Source: Siphonodentalium dalli (lineage: Eukaryota; Mollusca; Scaphopoda; Gadilida; Siphonodentaliidae). From it: a DNA stretch of 64,000 bases. Position 1 is the first letter of the stretch; every line of letters starts with the position of its first letter. Positions 1 through 11,639 of this stretch are shown one piece after another. Below the pieces are notes generated by a model. It was given only the letters and a program-made list of their open reading frames with translations, made no database searches and was not told where the DNA came from. Location of the stretch: positions 130,605,917 to 130,669,916 of the forward strand of contig CP136066.1 in NCBI GenBank assembly GCA_032622095.1, read 5' to 3'. The position numbers and the translations under genes are program-made.

Positions 1-351
1 TCCCCCCCACCCCAAATTCTTACTATAATAAAATTTTGCTCATATAAAGTTAATTTCTCGCCATTTCATGACTATAGAAAGCAAAATTATAATATATAAA
101 GCAATAAAATCATACGTTTAATTTTTTCATATATAGGCGCTGGGTGGGGGGGGGGGGGGGGGGGGGGAGATACTCAGGCCTGGGTATCTTCTCCCCCACC
201 CCAAATTCTTACTCTATCAAATTTTGTTCATATAAAGTTAATTTCTCGCCATTTCATAACTATTTAAAGCAAATCAAGAAATAAAATCATACGTTTAATT
301 TTTGTCATATGTAGGTGCTGGGTGGGGGGAAGATACTCAGGCCTGGGTATC

Positions 352-385
<34 letters not shown>

Positions 386-614
386 ACCCAGCGCCTACAT
401 ATGAAAAAATTAAACGTATGATATTATTGCTTAATTTGCTTTATATAGTCATGAAATGGCGAGAAATTAACTTTATATGAGCAAAATTTGATTATAGTAA
501 GAATTTGGGGTGGGGGGGGGGGGGGGGAAGATACCCAGGCCTGAATATCTTCTCCCCCACCCAGCACCTACATATGACAAAAATTAAACGTATGATTTTA
601 TTGCTTAATTTGCT
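1..614. repeat. Cluster of a short repeat in both orientations, bounded by long G/C tracts
   Basis: At least four copies of one ~190-bp module lie in alternating orientation. The shared core reads CATATAAAGTTAATTTCTCG and then CCATTTCATGACTAT. Between copies sit poly-G or poly-C runs of up to about 30 bases joined to the short palindromic phrase CCCAGGCCTGGGTATCTTC. The same core forms the two inner tips of the adjacent palindrome (2876-2980), and a diverged copy lies at 61905-62045, so this is a dispersed family. Long G runs can form G-quadruplexes. Their exact lengths are prone to sequencing error. No coding potential is seen. Confidence 0.8.
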
Positions 615-1039
615 AGAACATTATTCTAAGCTGTTCCGAAAAGGTTGCAAATTGTGACTCACTTGGTTATTAAACATGCTACTGAATCAACTGGCAATTA
701 AATGCTATATTCTGCTTGTCCCAGTACATTATGAGGCATGACAAATCATTTTAAGGGATGTAGTATGGATTTTTTGCTGAAAACTTCTTTTGGGATTCTG
801 TTTGTTTTTGAACGGAAATGGGCAGAACGTTGAAACGAAAGTGAGAGGGATCCTATTATGTGGCTACTCTGGCCCATTAGCATCAAAATTTATTAACTTA
901 TAAACTATTGTCATGAAAACCGTTTCCTTCTTATTGCATACCAAATTCAATTAAGGTGAAGACACTCTGATATGATCTCTCTATCGGTTAACATACCCTT
1001 GAGTTATAGCGATAGGAAATCGATAGTCACCCAAAGGTA

Positions 1040-1770
1040 CACCAGTGCAGCTCACACATGACCATGCAGTCACTCTATATATACAAAAACACCACATAAA
1101 TGAACATATGGCACTCGCTTTGTACACATACACCTCACCCACTACTATACAGCCACACATTGGTATGCACATACACCCAACACATGGCCATATAGCCGTG
1201 AGTAAACATGCAGGCACACCAGGTATACTCCTACACCTAACCCATGGCCATTATATTCACGACATGTATACATATTCACTACATTCATGAACATACAGTA
1301 ACATCTTGTATACCTATTTGCCTCACCATTGGCAATACAGTCACTCCATGTATATGTATATATTTGCCACATAGTCACTCCCGGTATATATTTGTGCCAC
1401 ATTCGTGGTCATACATCACTTCTTGTATACATATTTGCCTCACCAGGGGTCATACAGTCACTCCCTGTATATATGTTTGCCTCACCAGGGGTCATACAGT
1501 CACTCCCTGTATATATATTTGCGACAACCATGGCCATATATCCACTCAAGATATACATATACACCCAACCCAAAACCATTGAGTCACTACCGGTATATAT
1601 AGTATACATATAAACCTCACGAATGGCGTTACAGTCCTTCTAGATATACTAATGCCCCGCACCGCGCACACGGCCATCCAAACGTGCATATAGACCACAC
1701 CATGACAATTCAGCCTCTGGCACTCCCTATATACATGTTGGCCACATCCTGGCCATATATCCACTCTAGA
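1040..1770. repeat. Degenerate ~42-bp minisatellite, left palindrome arm
   Basis: Tandem units carry the phrase GTCATACAGTCACTCCCTGT followed by an AT-rich stretch (tatatat) and TTTGCCTCACC. The clearest neighbouring units start at 1437 and 1479, a 42-bp period. Because 42 is a multiple of three, all frames stay open and give repeated 14-residue peptides, which explains the short spurious open frames here. A weaker continuation lies at 2400-2600. Confidence 0.75.
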
Positions 1771-4073
1771 TATACAAGGGCTCGCGTCTTGCAGGTAATG
1801 AGTCGAAACGTAATGTGATATTTGCTTAGTATGGCATAGTCAGCGATCTGCAACTGATGATGATATTATCCAAACATTTTGGCATCTTTTCAACTCATTG
1901 GGAGTATTTCCAAAAATGTCTAAATTCTACTTTTGGCATACAATAAAATCTTGTTTTTGTGGGTACGTTCTAAAACATTTCAAAATTCCATTAAACTGCT
2001 CCACGACCCAGCTTCCATCTCAACATTCATGTCATTAAAACGGGGATCAATTTGTCTGCGAGAAATTGGGACCTTGGTCATTATATATTTAGCCTCGAAT
2101 ATTCTGTAATCATCCTCCCCTTTCTTTTGACATCCATACATTTATGGACCACCTTCATTGTGTGGGGAAATTATATGACGGGTAGGATGTATGCCATTAT
2201 TTATTTCACTATACTTATGTTGACAAACGGAAAGGCCTTATGGTCCGCCAGTCAGTGCTCCATTCTGACTTGTTATAGTCATTCCGGAGGACTAGGTGTG
2301 ATTTTCGTTGACGCGGACAGATGTGTCACATTGTCAGACACCCACTTACATGTATCTGTTAGCCTGTACTTACCTGTATTGGTTGGTTGTCTGTATTGGT
2401 TAACCCATGACCATAGTCACTCCAAGTGTATATACATCATCAATTACCATACAGTCCTTCTAGATATACCTATACCCTGCAGACACGGGCATTCGTACAC
2501 TTCAGACTTGCAAATACAGCTCAACCATTACAATTCAGCCACTCGCTGTATTCGTACACAGCCCATCCATGGGCAGCATTTAGCTATTCACTGTATACCG
2601 GTGTAACACGATATCTCCCCCCCCCCCCCCTGGGTATCTTCCCCCCCGGGGGGGGGGGCATACCCCGGGATATCTTCCCCCCACCCTGGGTATCTTCCCC
2701 CCCACTCGTACATTTTTTTTCCCTCACTTATTTTATATTATTATGGTAAGAAATGCCGAGAAAACTATTAAATTTTGTTTTTTTTTGTGGTTATTTTGAA
2801 GTTTAACTTAACCCAATAATAGCATAAATATGTCAAAATATTACCTTATGATTCTATCGTTTAATTTGCTTTATATAGTCATGAAATGGCGAGAAATTAA
2901 CTTTATATGAGCAAAATTTTTACTCTATAAAATTTTGCTCATATAAAGTTAATTTCTCGCCATTTCATGACTATATAAAGCAAATTAAATGATAGAATCA
3001 TAAGGTAATATTTTGACATATTTATGCTATTATTGGGTTAAGTTAAACTTCAAAATAACCACAAAAAAAAACAAAATTTAATAGTTTTCTCGGCATTTCT
3101 TACCATAATAATATAAAATAAGTGAGGGAAAAAAAATGTACGAGTGGGGGGGAAGATACCCAGGGTGGGGGGAAGATATCCCGGGGTATGCCCCCCCCCC
3201 GGGGGGGAAGATACCCAGGGGGGGGAGATATCGTGTTACACCGGTATACAGTGAATAGCTAAATGCTGCCCATGGATGGGCTGTGTACGAATACAGCGAG
3301 TGGCTGAATTGTAATGGTTGAGCTGTATTTGCAAGTCTGAAGTGTACGAATGCCCGTGTCTGCAGGGTATAGGTATATCTAGAAGGACTGTATGGTAATT
3401 GATGATGTATATACACTTGGAGTGACTATGGTCATGGGTTAACCAATACAGACAACCAACCAATACAGGTAAGTACAGGCTAACAGATACATGTAAGTGG
3501 GTGTCTGACAATGTGACACATCTGTCCGCGTCAACGAAAATCACACCTAGTCCTCCGGAATGACTATAACAAGTCAGAATGGAGCACTGACTGGCGGACC
3601 ATAAGGCCTTTCCGTTTGTCAACATAAGTATAGTGAAATAAATAATGGCATACATCCTACCCGTCATATAATTTCCCCACACAATGAAGGTGGTCCATAA
3701 ATGTATGGATGTCAAAAGAAAGGGGAGGATGATTACAGAATATTCGAGGCTAAATATATAATGACCAAGGTCCCAATTTCTCGCAGACAAATTGATCCCC
3801 GTTTTAATGACATGAATGTTGAGATGGAAGCTGGGTCCTGGAGCAGTTTAATGGAATTTTGAAATGTTTTAGAACGTACCCACAAAAACAAGATTTTATT
3901 GTATGCCAAAAGTAGAATTTAGACATTTTTGGAAATACTCCCAATGAGTTGAAAAGATGCCAAAATGTTTGGATAATATCATCATCAGTTGCAGATCGCT
4001 GACTATGTGCCATACTAAGCAAATATCACATTACGTTTCGACTCATTACCTGCAAGACGCGAGCCCTTGTATA

Positions 4074-4804
4074 TCTAGAGTGGATATATGGCCAGGATGT
4101 GGCCAACATGTATATAGGGAGTGCCAGAGGCTGAATTGTCATGGTGTGGTCTATATGCACGTTTGGATGGCCGTGTGCGCGGTGCGGGGCATTAGTATAT
4201 CTAGAAGGACTGTAACGCCATTCGTGAGGTTTATATGTATACTATATATACCGGTAGTGACTCAATGGTTTTGGGTTGGGTGTATATGTATATCTTGAGT
4301 GGATATATGGCCATGGTTGTCGCAAATATATATACAGGGAGTGACTGTATGACCCCTGGTGAGGCAAACATATATACAGGGAGTGACTGTATGACCCCTG
4401 GTGAGGCAAATATGTATACAAGAAGTGATGTATGACCACGAATGTGGCACAAATATATACCGGGAGTGACTATGTGGCAAATATATACATATACATGGAG
4501 TGACTGTATTGCCAATGGTGAGGCAAATAGGTATACAAGATGTTACTGTATGTTCATGAATGTAGTGAATATGTATACATGTCGTGAATATAATGGCCAT
4601 GGGTTAGGTGTAGGAGTATACCTGGTGTGCCTGCATGTTTACTCACGGCTATATGGCCATGTGTTGGGTGTATGTGCATACCAATGTGTGGCTGTATAGT
4701 AGTGGGTGAGGTGTATGTGTACAAAGCGAGTGCCATATGTTCATTTATGTGGTGTTTTTGTATATATAGAGTGACTGCATGGTCATGTGTGAGCTGCACT
4801 GGTG
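4074..4804. repeat. Degenerate ~42-bp minisatellite, right palindrome arm
   Basis: This is the mirror copy of the minisatellite in the left arm, with the same units in inverted orientation. The spurious open frames here are reverse-complement twins of those in the left arm. Confidence 0.75.
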
Positions 4805-5228
4805 TACCTTTGGGTGACTATCGATTTCCTATCGCTATAACTCAAGGGTATGTTAACCGATAGAGAGATCATATCAGAGTGTCTTCACCTTAATTGAATT
4901 TGGTATGCAATAAGAAGGAAACGGTTTTCATGACAATAGTTTATAAGTTAATAAATTTTGATGCTAATGGGCCAGAGTAGCCACATAATAGGATCCCTCT
5001 CACTTTCGTTTCAACGTTCTGCCCATTTCCGTTCAAAAACAAACAGAATCCCAAAAGAAGTTTTCAGCAAAAATCCATACTACATCCCTTAAAATGATTT
5101 GTCATGCCTCATAATGTACTGGGACAAGCAGAATATAGCATTTAATTGCCAGTTGATTCAGTAGCATGTTTAATAACCAAGTGAGTCACAATTTGCAACC
5201 TTTTCGGAACAGCTTAGAATAATGTTCT

Positions 5229-6319
5229 GAATAAATGTGACAAATCAACGTTTTACCAAATTTGGTTGCCATTTTGCAAGCCATCTTGAGTAGTTTTGTC
5301 TAAAACACCTCAGTGTCACACATTTAAAATAGACCAAAGTAAAAAGCACATTTGATACCAAAGATAGATCCATTTTACTTGACAAAATGGTGCAAACCTG
5401 ATAAGTGATTTTTTTTGTGCTGATTTTGATGCAAAGTTTGTGATAAAAAAAATCCCATGATTCTGGTATTTTCAGTGGTTGAAATAGTAAAAATTAATCA
5501 AGTTGCATCAGAAATGTTAGTATTCAATGTATATAAGACAGAATAGTCACATTTATTCAACAACCACAACTTATAAACAGTTGCACGGCACGCTGGTGCA
5601 ATATTTACCATTTTTCATATTTTGGCCACCATTTTGGCAGCCATTTTGAGCCAAAATGACAATTTTGATACCATTGAGTGGTAATATCTATAAGAAATAG
5701 AATGCACCACTTACATTGTACAGTCCTTCCAATTTCTTGATGAAATATGACTATAATCTCAATGGTGATTTTTTTTGTGAAATGTTATACCGCGTTCTGT
5801 AAACTCGATTTTTTGTATGATCGGATGGGGTGGGGACCCCACTGATGGCATATTTTATTTCCCCAATGACCAGTTAAGATGCTAAATACAACATAAATCA
5901 CAATTCTCAACCAGTTCCAAACAGCAGAAACTTATCTTAAAGATATCAGTAATAAAACGAAACATTTTCCACTTTCGGTTGTCATTTTGGCTACCATCTT
6001 GGGCGGTGAGCTCCAATTTGACATACAAAGGTGGCGTTATGTCCTAGCTTTACATATGTATACATGTGACAAGATATTATCTCTATAATTGCAACAAACT
6101 GACTTAACGGAAAATGGCAGCCATATTGGATGCCATCTTGAATTACAAAAAATGCTCAAAGCGGATTTTAGCCGATTTTGGATATGTTATAGATGATATC
6201 TTCCTCTTCAAAATGATATATAAACCAACTTAGTTCGAATTTATTCTAGGTTGACCCTAAAATTTGAGTTTATCGACCAGACTACTATTCCATCCCATGC
6301 CTTTTGGACTACTTAGCTA
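5229..6319. other. No gene seen; scattered 'GCCATCTTG'-type motifs
   Basis: AT-rich single-copy-looking DNA. Short phrases such as GCCATCTTGAGTAG, ACCATTTTGGCAGCCATTTTG and GCTACCATCTTGGGC recur about every 300 to 350 bases in the same orientation, suggesting an old, highly diverged tandem or dispersed repeat. No convincing coding or RNA signal. Confidence 0.5.
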
Positions 6320-6589
6320 TTAACTCTTTCACTGCTGATTGCGACTACAGTCGAATTACCCGTACACTGCTGATAGTTCCAGACTATATATCACCAGGAA
6401 ATGTGTGAGATAATGCATATAAGAGGCAGTCTCTGTATATAAGACTATAATGCGAACCGTTATACAGGTATAAGGACACCTGGTGATGTCATGGTCATGT
6501 GGTCTTTTCATAGGTCACGTGTGTATCTCTAGCTATCAGATTTTTACCAATAATATAAAATGGAAACTCAAATACAGCAACCTACCCAA

Positions 6590-6792
6590 TATGATATTGT
6601 GGATACAGAAGAGCGCAGCGAGATTCCTAACAGGGAACTATACATCACAAGAGGCAGGAACAATTACCAACATGCTGCGTGAATTACAACTCCAAACACT
6701 AGAAGGCCGAAAATATGACCACCGACTCCAGTTGTTTGGCAAGGTAGTGGACGGGCTGGTCCCGGCTATCGACACCAAAGACCTGTTGAGAC
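6590..6792 (+). pseudogene. Fragment of LINE-A reverse transcriptase (C-terminal part)
   Basis: About 200 bp nearly identical in protein and DNA to 19035-19235 of the LINE-A copy in this window. It encodes the segment from the AARFLTG motif through LRELQLQTLEGR to the DTKDLLRP motif, downstream of the RT catalytic core. Where the other copy has a TAA stop (19083-19085), this fragment retains CAA, which shows the ancestral glutamine codon. Homology breaks sharply at 6792, where a different LINE begins in the same frame, making a chimeric 292-codon open frame (6483-7361) that is not a real gene. Confidence 0.8.
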
Positions 6793-7456
6793 CTGCACTA
6801 AGATTACAACATGATGTCAAACGACTTGAATCCTCGTCAAACAAATGGCTCGTAAAATTTAATGTCTTAAAAACTGAAGCGTTAACTTGCACTAGGAAGA
6901 GAAATCTAATCGACCACCCAACCATTTATATGAATAATGAACCCATCACGGAAGTAAAACTTCATACACATCTTGGGGTCGTTTTAAGTAGCGACGGAAA
7001 ATCGAAGCCACACATAGATAATTTATTAAGATCAGCGTGGAAAAGAATAGCCCTCATAAAAAAACATCGTTTCTCGTTGGATAGAGCATCATTAGAAAGA
7101 TGCTACTTTACCCTGGTACTCACTGTATTAGAATACGCTTGTGTTGTCTGGGATGGTTGCACCAAAGAAGAAAGCGATGACATAGAAAACGTACAATATG
7201 AAGCAGCTCGTATAGTAAGAGGTGCAACCCGATCTGCCAGTAACAAATCTCTCCTCGCGGAAACCAGATGGGAACTCCTCGCCGTACGGCGGAAACGTTC
7301 CAAGCTCCGTCTCTTTTACAAAATGATGTCGGCCAAGCCCCTCCTTATCTGCGAAATCTAATACCCCCAACAAACGTTGAAATAACAAATGTTAAAGGAT
7401 TTATTCGGTCTAGAAACTACAAAACGCAATCGGAAAGCCCTCCCTGTTGTGATTAA
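6793..7456 (+). pseudogene. LINE reverse transcriptase C-terminal (thumb) remnant, first part
   Basis: The reading frame contains the post-catalytic RT signature HLGVVLSSDGK, then LEYACVVWDG and AARIVRGATRSASN, typical of CR1/Jockey-type LINE ORF2 proteins just after the palm and in the thumb. The catalytic YADD motif is absent, so the copy is 5'-truncated. A frameshift near 7330 moves the frame to APPYLRNLIPPT and RSRNYKTQ, the next conserved blocks. The element resumes at about 9390 after a 1.9-kb interruption. Related to, but distinct from, LINE-C at 26.2-29.0 kb, which shares the ARIVxGxTRSxSN block. Confidence 0.8.
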
Positions 7457-8106
7457 AATGATCCAAGTCCCATTCCGATCGCATAATAAATAACCCGTAA
7501 AATAAATAAATAATACCACCACCGGTATTCGGAGATTTCCGTGACTAAACTACGAGTGACGTACGTGAGCAAATTAAAAACACAGATTCGGAGCCGGAGT
7601 TTATTATGCAGACTACGATGACGTAATCGTAAGTCAGTCGATACTAAAATGCGGAGTCGTATGTGCGCGTGTGGTGTACAGATTACGTTACGCTTTGGCC
7701 GTTTATCTGGAATAGAAGACAATAATTCTGTGAATACAGTAATTAATAGCGCCTAGAATGGTTGTTGTTTTTGTAGCCATTAATAACATGCCGGCACGTG
7801 TCTGTTTTGGTGAATAGATGGCAGTATTAGTGCTTTAATTGTCTCGCGTATTCACTCGGTGATTTGTAATCACTCAGCGACTATTCATCAGTGTCATTCG
7901 CGAACTTGTTTGCACTCTAAAATGCCACAAAGTGAATAGAAAGAACATTATCTCTCTGGTCATACTTATATAAGAAGCGCCCAAATTTATATAAACACTG
8001 GGCTGAATAATGTTAACTCTATTTAGGCGCTTTTGTTTTGTGTTTGTTTGTTGTTTTACTTTCGATATAAATATCCCGAATATCTGTCATCGCCACATAT
8101 TCCAAG

Positions 8107-8196
8107 ATGCCTAGTAGATGTAGTGTGTTCAGTTGTGGGCGGGCTAGCGATTCATTATTTAGTACCTCCAAAAAGACAACACAGTGCGTAATTTAG
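8107..8196 (+). pseudogene. Possible THAP-domain N-terminal fragment (29 codons)
   Basis: An ATG opens a 29-residue frame starting MPSRCSVFSCGR, then stops. THAP zinc fingers (C2CH) start at the protein N-terminus with a Met, one to three residues, then C-x-x-x-x-C, as seen here. The later CxH pair and the AVPTIF-type box are absent. THAP domains occur in P-element-type transposases and host regulators. With so few residues this may be chance. Confidence 0.2.
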
Positions 8197-8372
8197 AACG
8201 CTCTTTATTGTCTACCACTTTTGGGAGACGGAAGCATGGACGCTCTTTATATTTAATTGTCACAATACCACATACAAAATCACCCATGACATATCGAAAT
8301 AAAGCACGTTCATAATTGAGAACGCTCTTTATTGTCTACACCGCGACGAAAACATGGACGCTATTTATTAGA
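8188..8372. repeat. Short direct repeats of ACGCTCTTTAT phrase
   Basis: The phrase (G)AACGCTCTTTATTGTCTAC occurs at about 8197 and 8311, each followed about 40 bases later by ATGGACGCT(C/A)TTTAT, giving a ~115-bp repeat present about twice. The same 11-mer reappears near 61055 and 61100, so it belongs to a dispersed element. No coding content. Confidence 0.5.
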
Positions 8373-9399
8373 GGCAATCATTGGAGTTTTGCTATGCTAA
8401 CAATTCAAAAAAATCCTCTCTAGAAAGTCAATATGTGCCATCAAAACGTAAAATAAAACGAACAACAAACACAAACTGAAAAACAATGCCAGGCTAGCCT
8501 TCAATTAAAAAAATGTCATTATGCCAAACTGCAGCCTAACTAATAATTTTTGTAGTTTCAACAGTCTGTTGTGTATTCGAGTGAATTATTTTGTTTACTC
8601 ACTTATCGATCTTGACTGGAAGGATTTTAGCAAGCTGTTCACAGTCGTGCACTTCTCCACACAAAATGTTTCGTGTGAAGAAACAGACAGGAACATCATT
8701 ATGACGAATATAAGCCATCATGATACATGTACTAGTACAATAATCACCACCTTTTTAATCGCACCCCATTTGTATTTAAAATTGTACGCATATAGCGCAC
8801 AACGGGATGACACTAGTGTGTAAACTATCCTCCGAAATTGGTACCATACAACGAAGAATGAAGTACCGGCATATGGCCTAACTTGTATTCTTTCAGAAAC
8901 AGTTAAATTTGTTTCGCACGATATTCCGCTCGCTCATTGCATTTCTGCATAAATTAATCTCATTTCAAACAACTTTTATCGCCTCAAAGTGCATTTTAGC
9001 CACCATTATTCGTTATATAATCCAACATTCTAGCAAATCCAGTTCATAATTCAGCACATTCAAACAGTTTTATTCCGTAATCGCTATTTATCGTAAAGGC
9101 TTAGGTAATTGACCAGCGTAATTTATCAACTCGTTACGCGATTGGCGGAATTATTTCAAGCTCCACCCACCGCTGTCATCGGTAAGCGTTGATGCAGATG
9201 ATCGGTCATGTGACCGCGTTGTGGTCATGTGATCGCACTCACGTGACTGACTTCGGATATTTCCGCGATTTTTTTAATATCATAATAATAAAAATAGTAT
9301 CTGCTCGATTTTGAATTTTCTTGGCGAAATGGGTCTGTTAGACATATATTATTAGTATTATGACGATAATTTTTAAATTTTTTTGACAGACTAATTCCC

Positions 9400-9852
9400 T
9401 GAGAGCCCCGACGTTCGATTCCACTTCCTTCAAAATTCTTCATCCCCTCAACGATAGACCTCTGGAATAAACTCGACCCGAACACAACAAGTTACGAGTC
9501 CCTTGCATCATTCACAAAGTCCTTAAACTGTACTAGAGAGGGAGTACCCCGACATTACTATGAAGCTATTACATGTACCACAAATTAACCACACCCGCCT
9601 CAGACTCAACTGCAGTGATTTAAATTATCACCATTACCTAATGAATTGCGATAGATATACATCTGAAAGAAACTCACTTCTCCAGTCACTAAATAATATC
9701 TGCAACCTGACAACGCATAAGCTTCTTTATGGATTCCCCGAATTAACACCCAAAACCAACGCAAATTTTTTCAGAGAAGTACAGAATTACATCTCCAGGA
9801 CAAAGCGTTTCGCAAAGTTGTATGTCGCCATGTTACATGATCTAATGACTTA
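9400..9852 (+). pseudogene. LINE ORF2 C-terminal end, second part of the interrupted remnant
   Basis: The translation shows the FIPSTIDLWNKLDP motif, the conserved 'SFFPxTIxxWN' block near the C-terminus of CR1/Jockey-type LINE ORF2 proteins. It continues with HTRLRLNCSDLN and HYLMNCDRYTSER, the start and end of the terminal Cys/His cluster. The middle of that cluster (about 20 codons with the CxCG part) is deleted. A stop near 9585 and at least one frameshift separate the blocks. This continues the remnant ending at 7456. Confidence 0.75.
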
Positions 9853-10432
9853 AAATAACTAATGTATACTTAGCAATAACTCGCGCGAGTATCAATGCCA
9901 TACAGTCCGTTGGTACGAGGTCACCAAGTCATTTAAAAACACTAAAAACCCATTCTAAAACCACTAAACCCTATCTGACGTATATAACCCAATATACTAC
10001 CCAAAGCTCATTTCTTTCCTATTCTTAACTTAGACTTATACCGTATAACCATTACCATTACAGATGATCTATCTCTTCCCATCAATTGTCAGCAGCATTT
10101 CGAACATGATGCGTTATTATTATTTCATTTAAAAATAGACTCAAAAGACCCTCTTATATCTCACTTATATATCTATTTAATATATATATATATACCATAT
10201 ATAATAACACGTTAATGAAAAGAAGTGGAAAGAAGATCCAGTGAAAAGAAATATGTTGGACGCTTTTGCGACACGAAGTTTATTCTACATGTACATATCT
10301 GAATCTATACAGAAACATAGGGAAGAGATACACCATCATAATAAAGCATCATCATCTATAAACATTAATTATTCTGCATGCCTATACACAATTACACAAT
10401 GCCTTTACCTGGCGTACATATACCCACCCCAC
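9853..10432. other. LINE 3' sequence or AT-rich spacer; no gene
   Basis: Non-coding and AT-rich, with a (TA)n run at about 10177-10195. It probably includes the start of the LINE 3' untranslated region. An open frame at 10241-10480 crosses the boundary of the hAT element and has no recognisable content. Confidence 0.4.
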
Positions 10433-10440
10433 CTCGCAAG

Positions 10441-11424
10441 CAGAGGCGGACTGGGCCAAAAAACCGGCCCGGGAAATTAATATAATACCGGCCCATCTGT
10501 TTGGGGGGGGGGGGGCGTCCACAGTCCACCTTGGAAAATTCCAACTGCACCACCCCCCCCCCTTGAATCAGAATCAGACCAAATACATATTTTTGCATAA
10601 TTCCATTTGCACCCCCCCCCCCCCTTGAATCAGATGCAGGCCAAATACATGTTTTGGCATAATTCCATTTGCACCTCTGGTCTAATATCCTGTATATTCA
10701 TAAACCATGGTTCTATATATTCCCGGTATGAGACCATTCAGATATTTTTACCTGAAAAATTGCATAAAATCTAACATCTAGCTCCAGACAAATGCACACG
10801 GCTACGGACAAGAGACCAGGACACACCGGGCTGTTCATGGTTGTTCGGCCCGAGGTGAGAACATTTTGAAAACTATACAAGAAAATCTCGAATCCGATAA
10901 ACTAGACTGGCATCAACTGAAGCGTTCCTATTTTCTTGTAAATTTCAATTGGGGGAGGGGTGCGTAAGAATTTTTTGGGGATTTACAGCTGGGAGTTACC
11001 GTTAAAATCTCGAGATTAATGGGGTCTTTACGTGGTGTTATATGATGCCGACAAGTTCATTTAATGTCAAAATTAAGATTAGCCAATTCGGCTGGTTAAA
11101 CAACACATGTGGCGGCCCACGTCCGGAATTTTCCCGGTCTCCCGATCGGCCATGCAGTCCGCCTCTGCCCTCATGAATTTATGTGAGAAGAGTACCATCT
11201 TGTTGGATACACGGCTGGTTAATCAACACATGTGGCGGCCCACGTCGGTTTCATTTGCGGCCCAAGTTGTGGTTGGGCGGCCCAACCACATATACCCCCC
11301 CCCCCAAACCGTAAAAAAAACCCTCGGATTCTCGCTTGATAGAAAATCACGTGGAATCAGAATTTTTCCGGCCTCCGGCCCATCGGGAAATTACCCGGTC
11401 TCCCGATCGGCCAGTCCGCCTCTG
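10441..11424. mobile_element. Non-autonomous hAT-type element (984 bp) with 8-bp TSD
   Basis: Terminal inverted repeats begin CAGAGGCGGACTGG at 10441 and end with the complement at 11424. CAG-initial, G-rich TIRs of this form are characteristic of hAT transposons. The flanks are an 8-bp duplication with one mismatch, ctcgcaag (10433-10440) and ctcgcgag (11425-11432), the hAT target-site length. Inside is no transposase, but there is a ~130-bp tandem duplication (a segment with CATGTGGCGGCCCACGTC at about 11106 and 11230), a near-copy of the right terminus at about 11150-11170, and a 73-bp duplicated segment with C-runs (about 10547-10680). It interrupts LINE 3' sequence. Confidence 0.85.
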
Positions 11425-11469
11425 CTCGCGAGAGTAATAATCGGCTACATGGAACGACAGTAATACCTG

Positions 11470-11625
11470 GATTAAGGATAGTATATCGTACGACACAATA
11501 TTATATTAATCAAACGACTCACATAAGCACACACGCTTGATGTCGAATCCGGACCATATGTTATATTCTGATATGTTGTAATTTATGTTGTATTGTTCAT
11601 GGAATAAATACTGTTTAAACAAAGT
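11470..11625 (+). other. Probable LINE 3' untranslated tail
   Basis: The stretch ends in TTCATGGAATAAATACTG, with an AATAAA signal preceded by TG-rich sequence, as in CR1-type 3' tails. It would be the 3' end of the LINE whose coding remnants lie at 6793-7456 and 9400-9852, displaced by the hAT insertion. Inference from position and composition only. Confidence 0.35.
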
Positions 11626-11639
11626 CGGAAAATACCCAA

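Larger units (their letters stand above)
615..5228. repeat. Near-perfect 4.6-kb palindrome (inverted duplication)
   Basis: The left arm (615-2920) and right arm (2929-5228) are reverse complements over about 2.3 kb, with only a few single-base differences and small length changes in C/G runs near 2620-2700 and 3140-3225. The centre is an 8-base spacer (2921-2928). Open frames occur as mirrored pairs, for example 2052-2606 on + and 3236-3790 on -, with identical translations. They resemble no protein family and much of the arm is minisatellite, so I do not call genes. Homology stops abruptly at 615 and 5228. It may be a recent inverted duplication, a foldback structure, or a long-read hairpin chimera in the assembly. 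Confidence 0.9.
7457..9390. other. 1.9-kb interruption inside the LINE remnant; content unrecognised
   Basis: LINE homology stops at about 7456 and resumes at about 9390, so this stretch is probably an insertion. I found no clear terminal inverted repeats and no TSD. It holds a TAAATAAATAAATAA run (near 7495), repeats of the phrase GAACGCTCTTTATTGTCTAC (8196-8370), and a short possible THAP-like start (8107). The rest is non-coding in appearance. Confidence 0.4.

Noticed and set aside
2052-3790. Two 184-codon open frames in the palindrome (2052-2606 + and 3236-3790 -) as a duplicated gene
   Set aside because: They are mirror images of each other, contain minisatellite-like sequence and match no family; openness is explained by low-stop tandem repeats.
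6483-7361. 292-codon frame as one intact protein
   Set aside because: It fuses a LINE-A fragment to another LINE and an unrelated 5' part; it lacks the RT catalytic motif.
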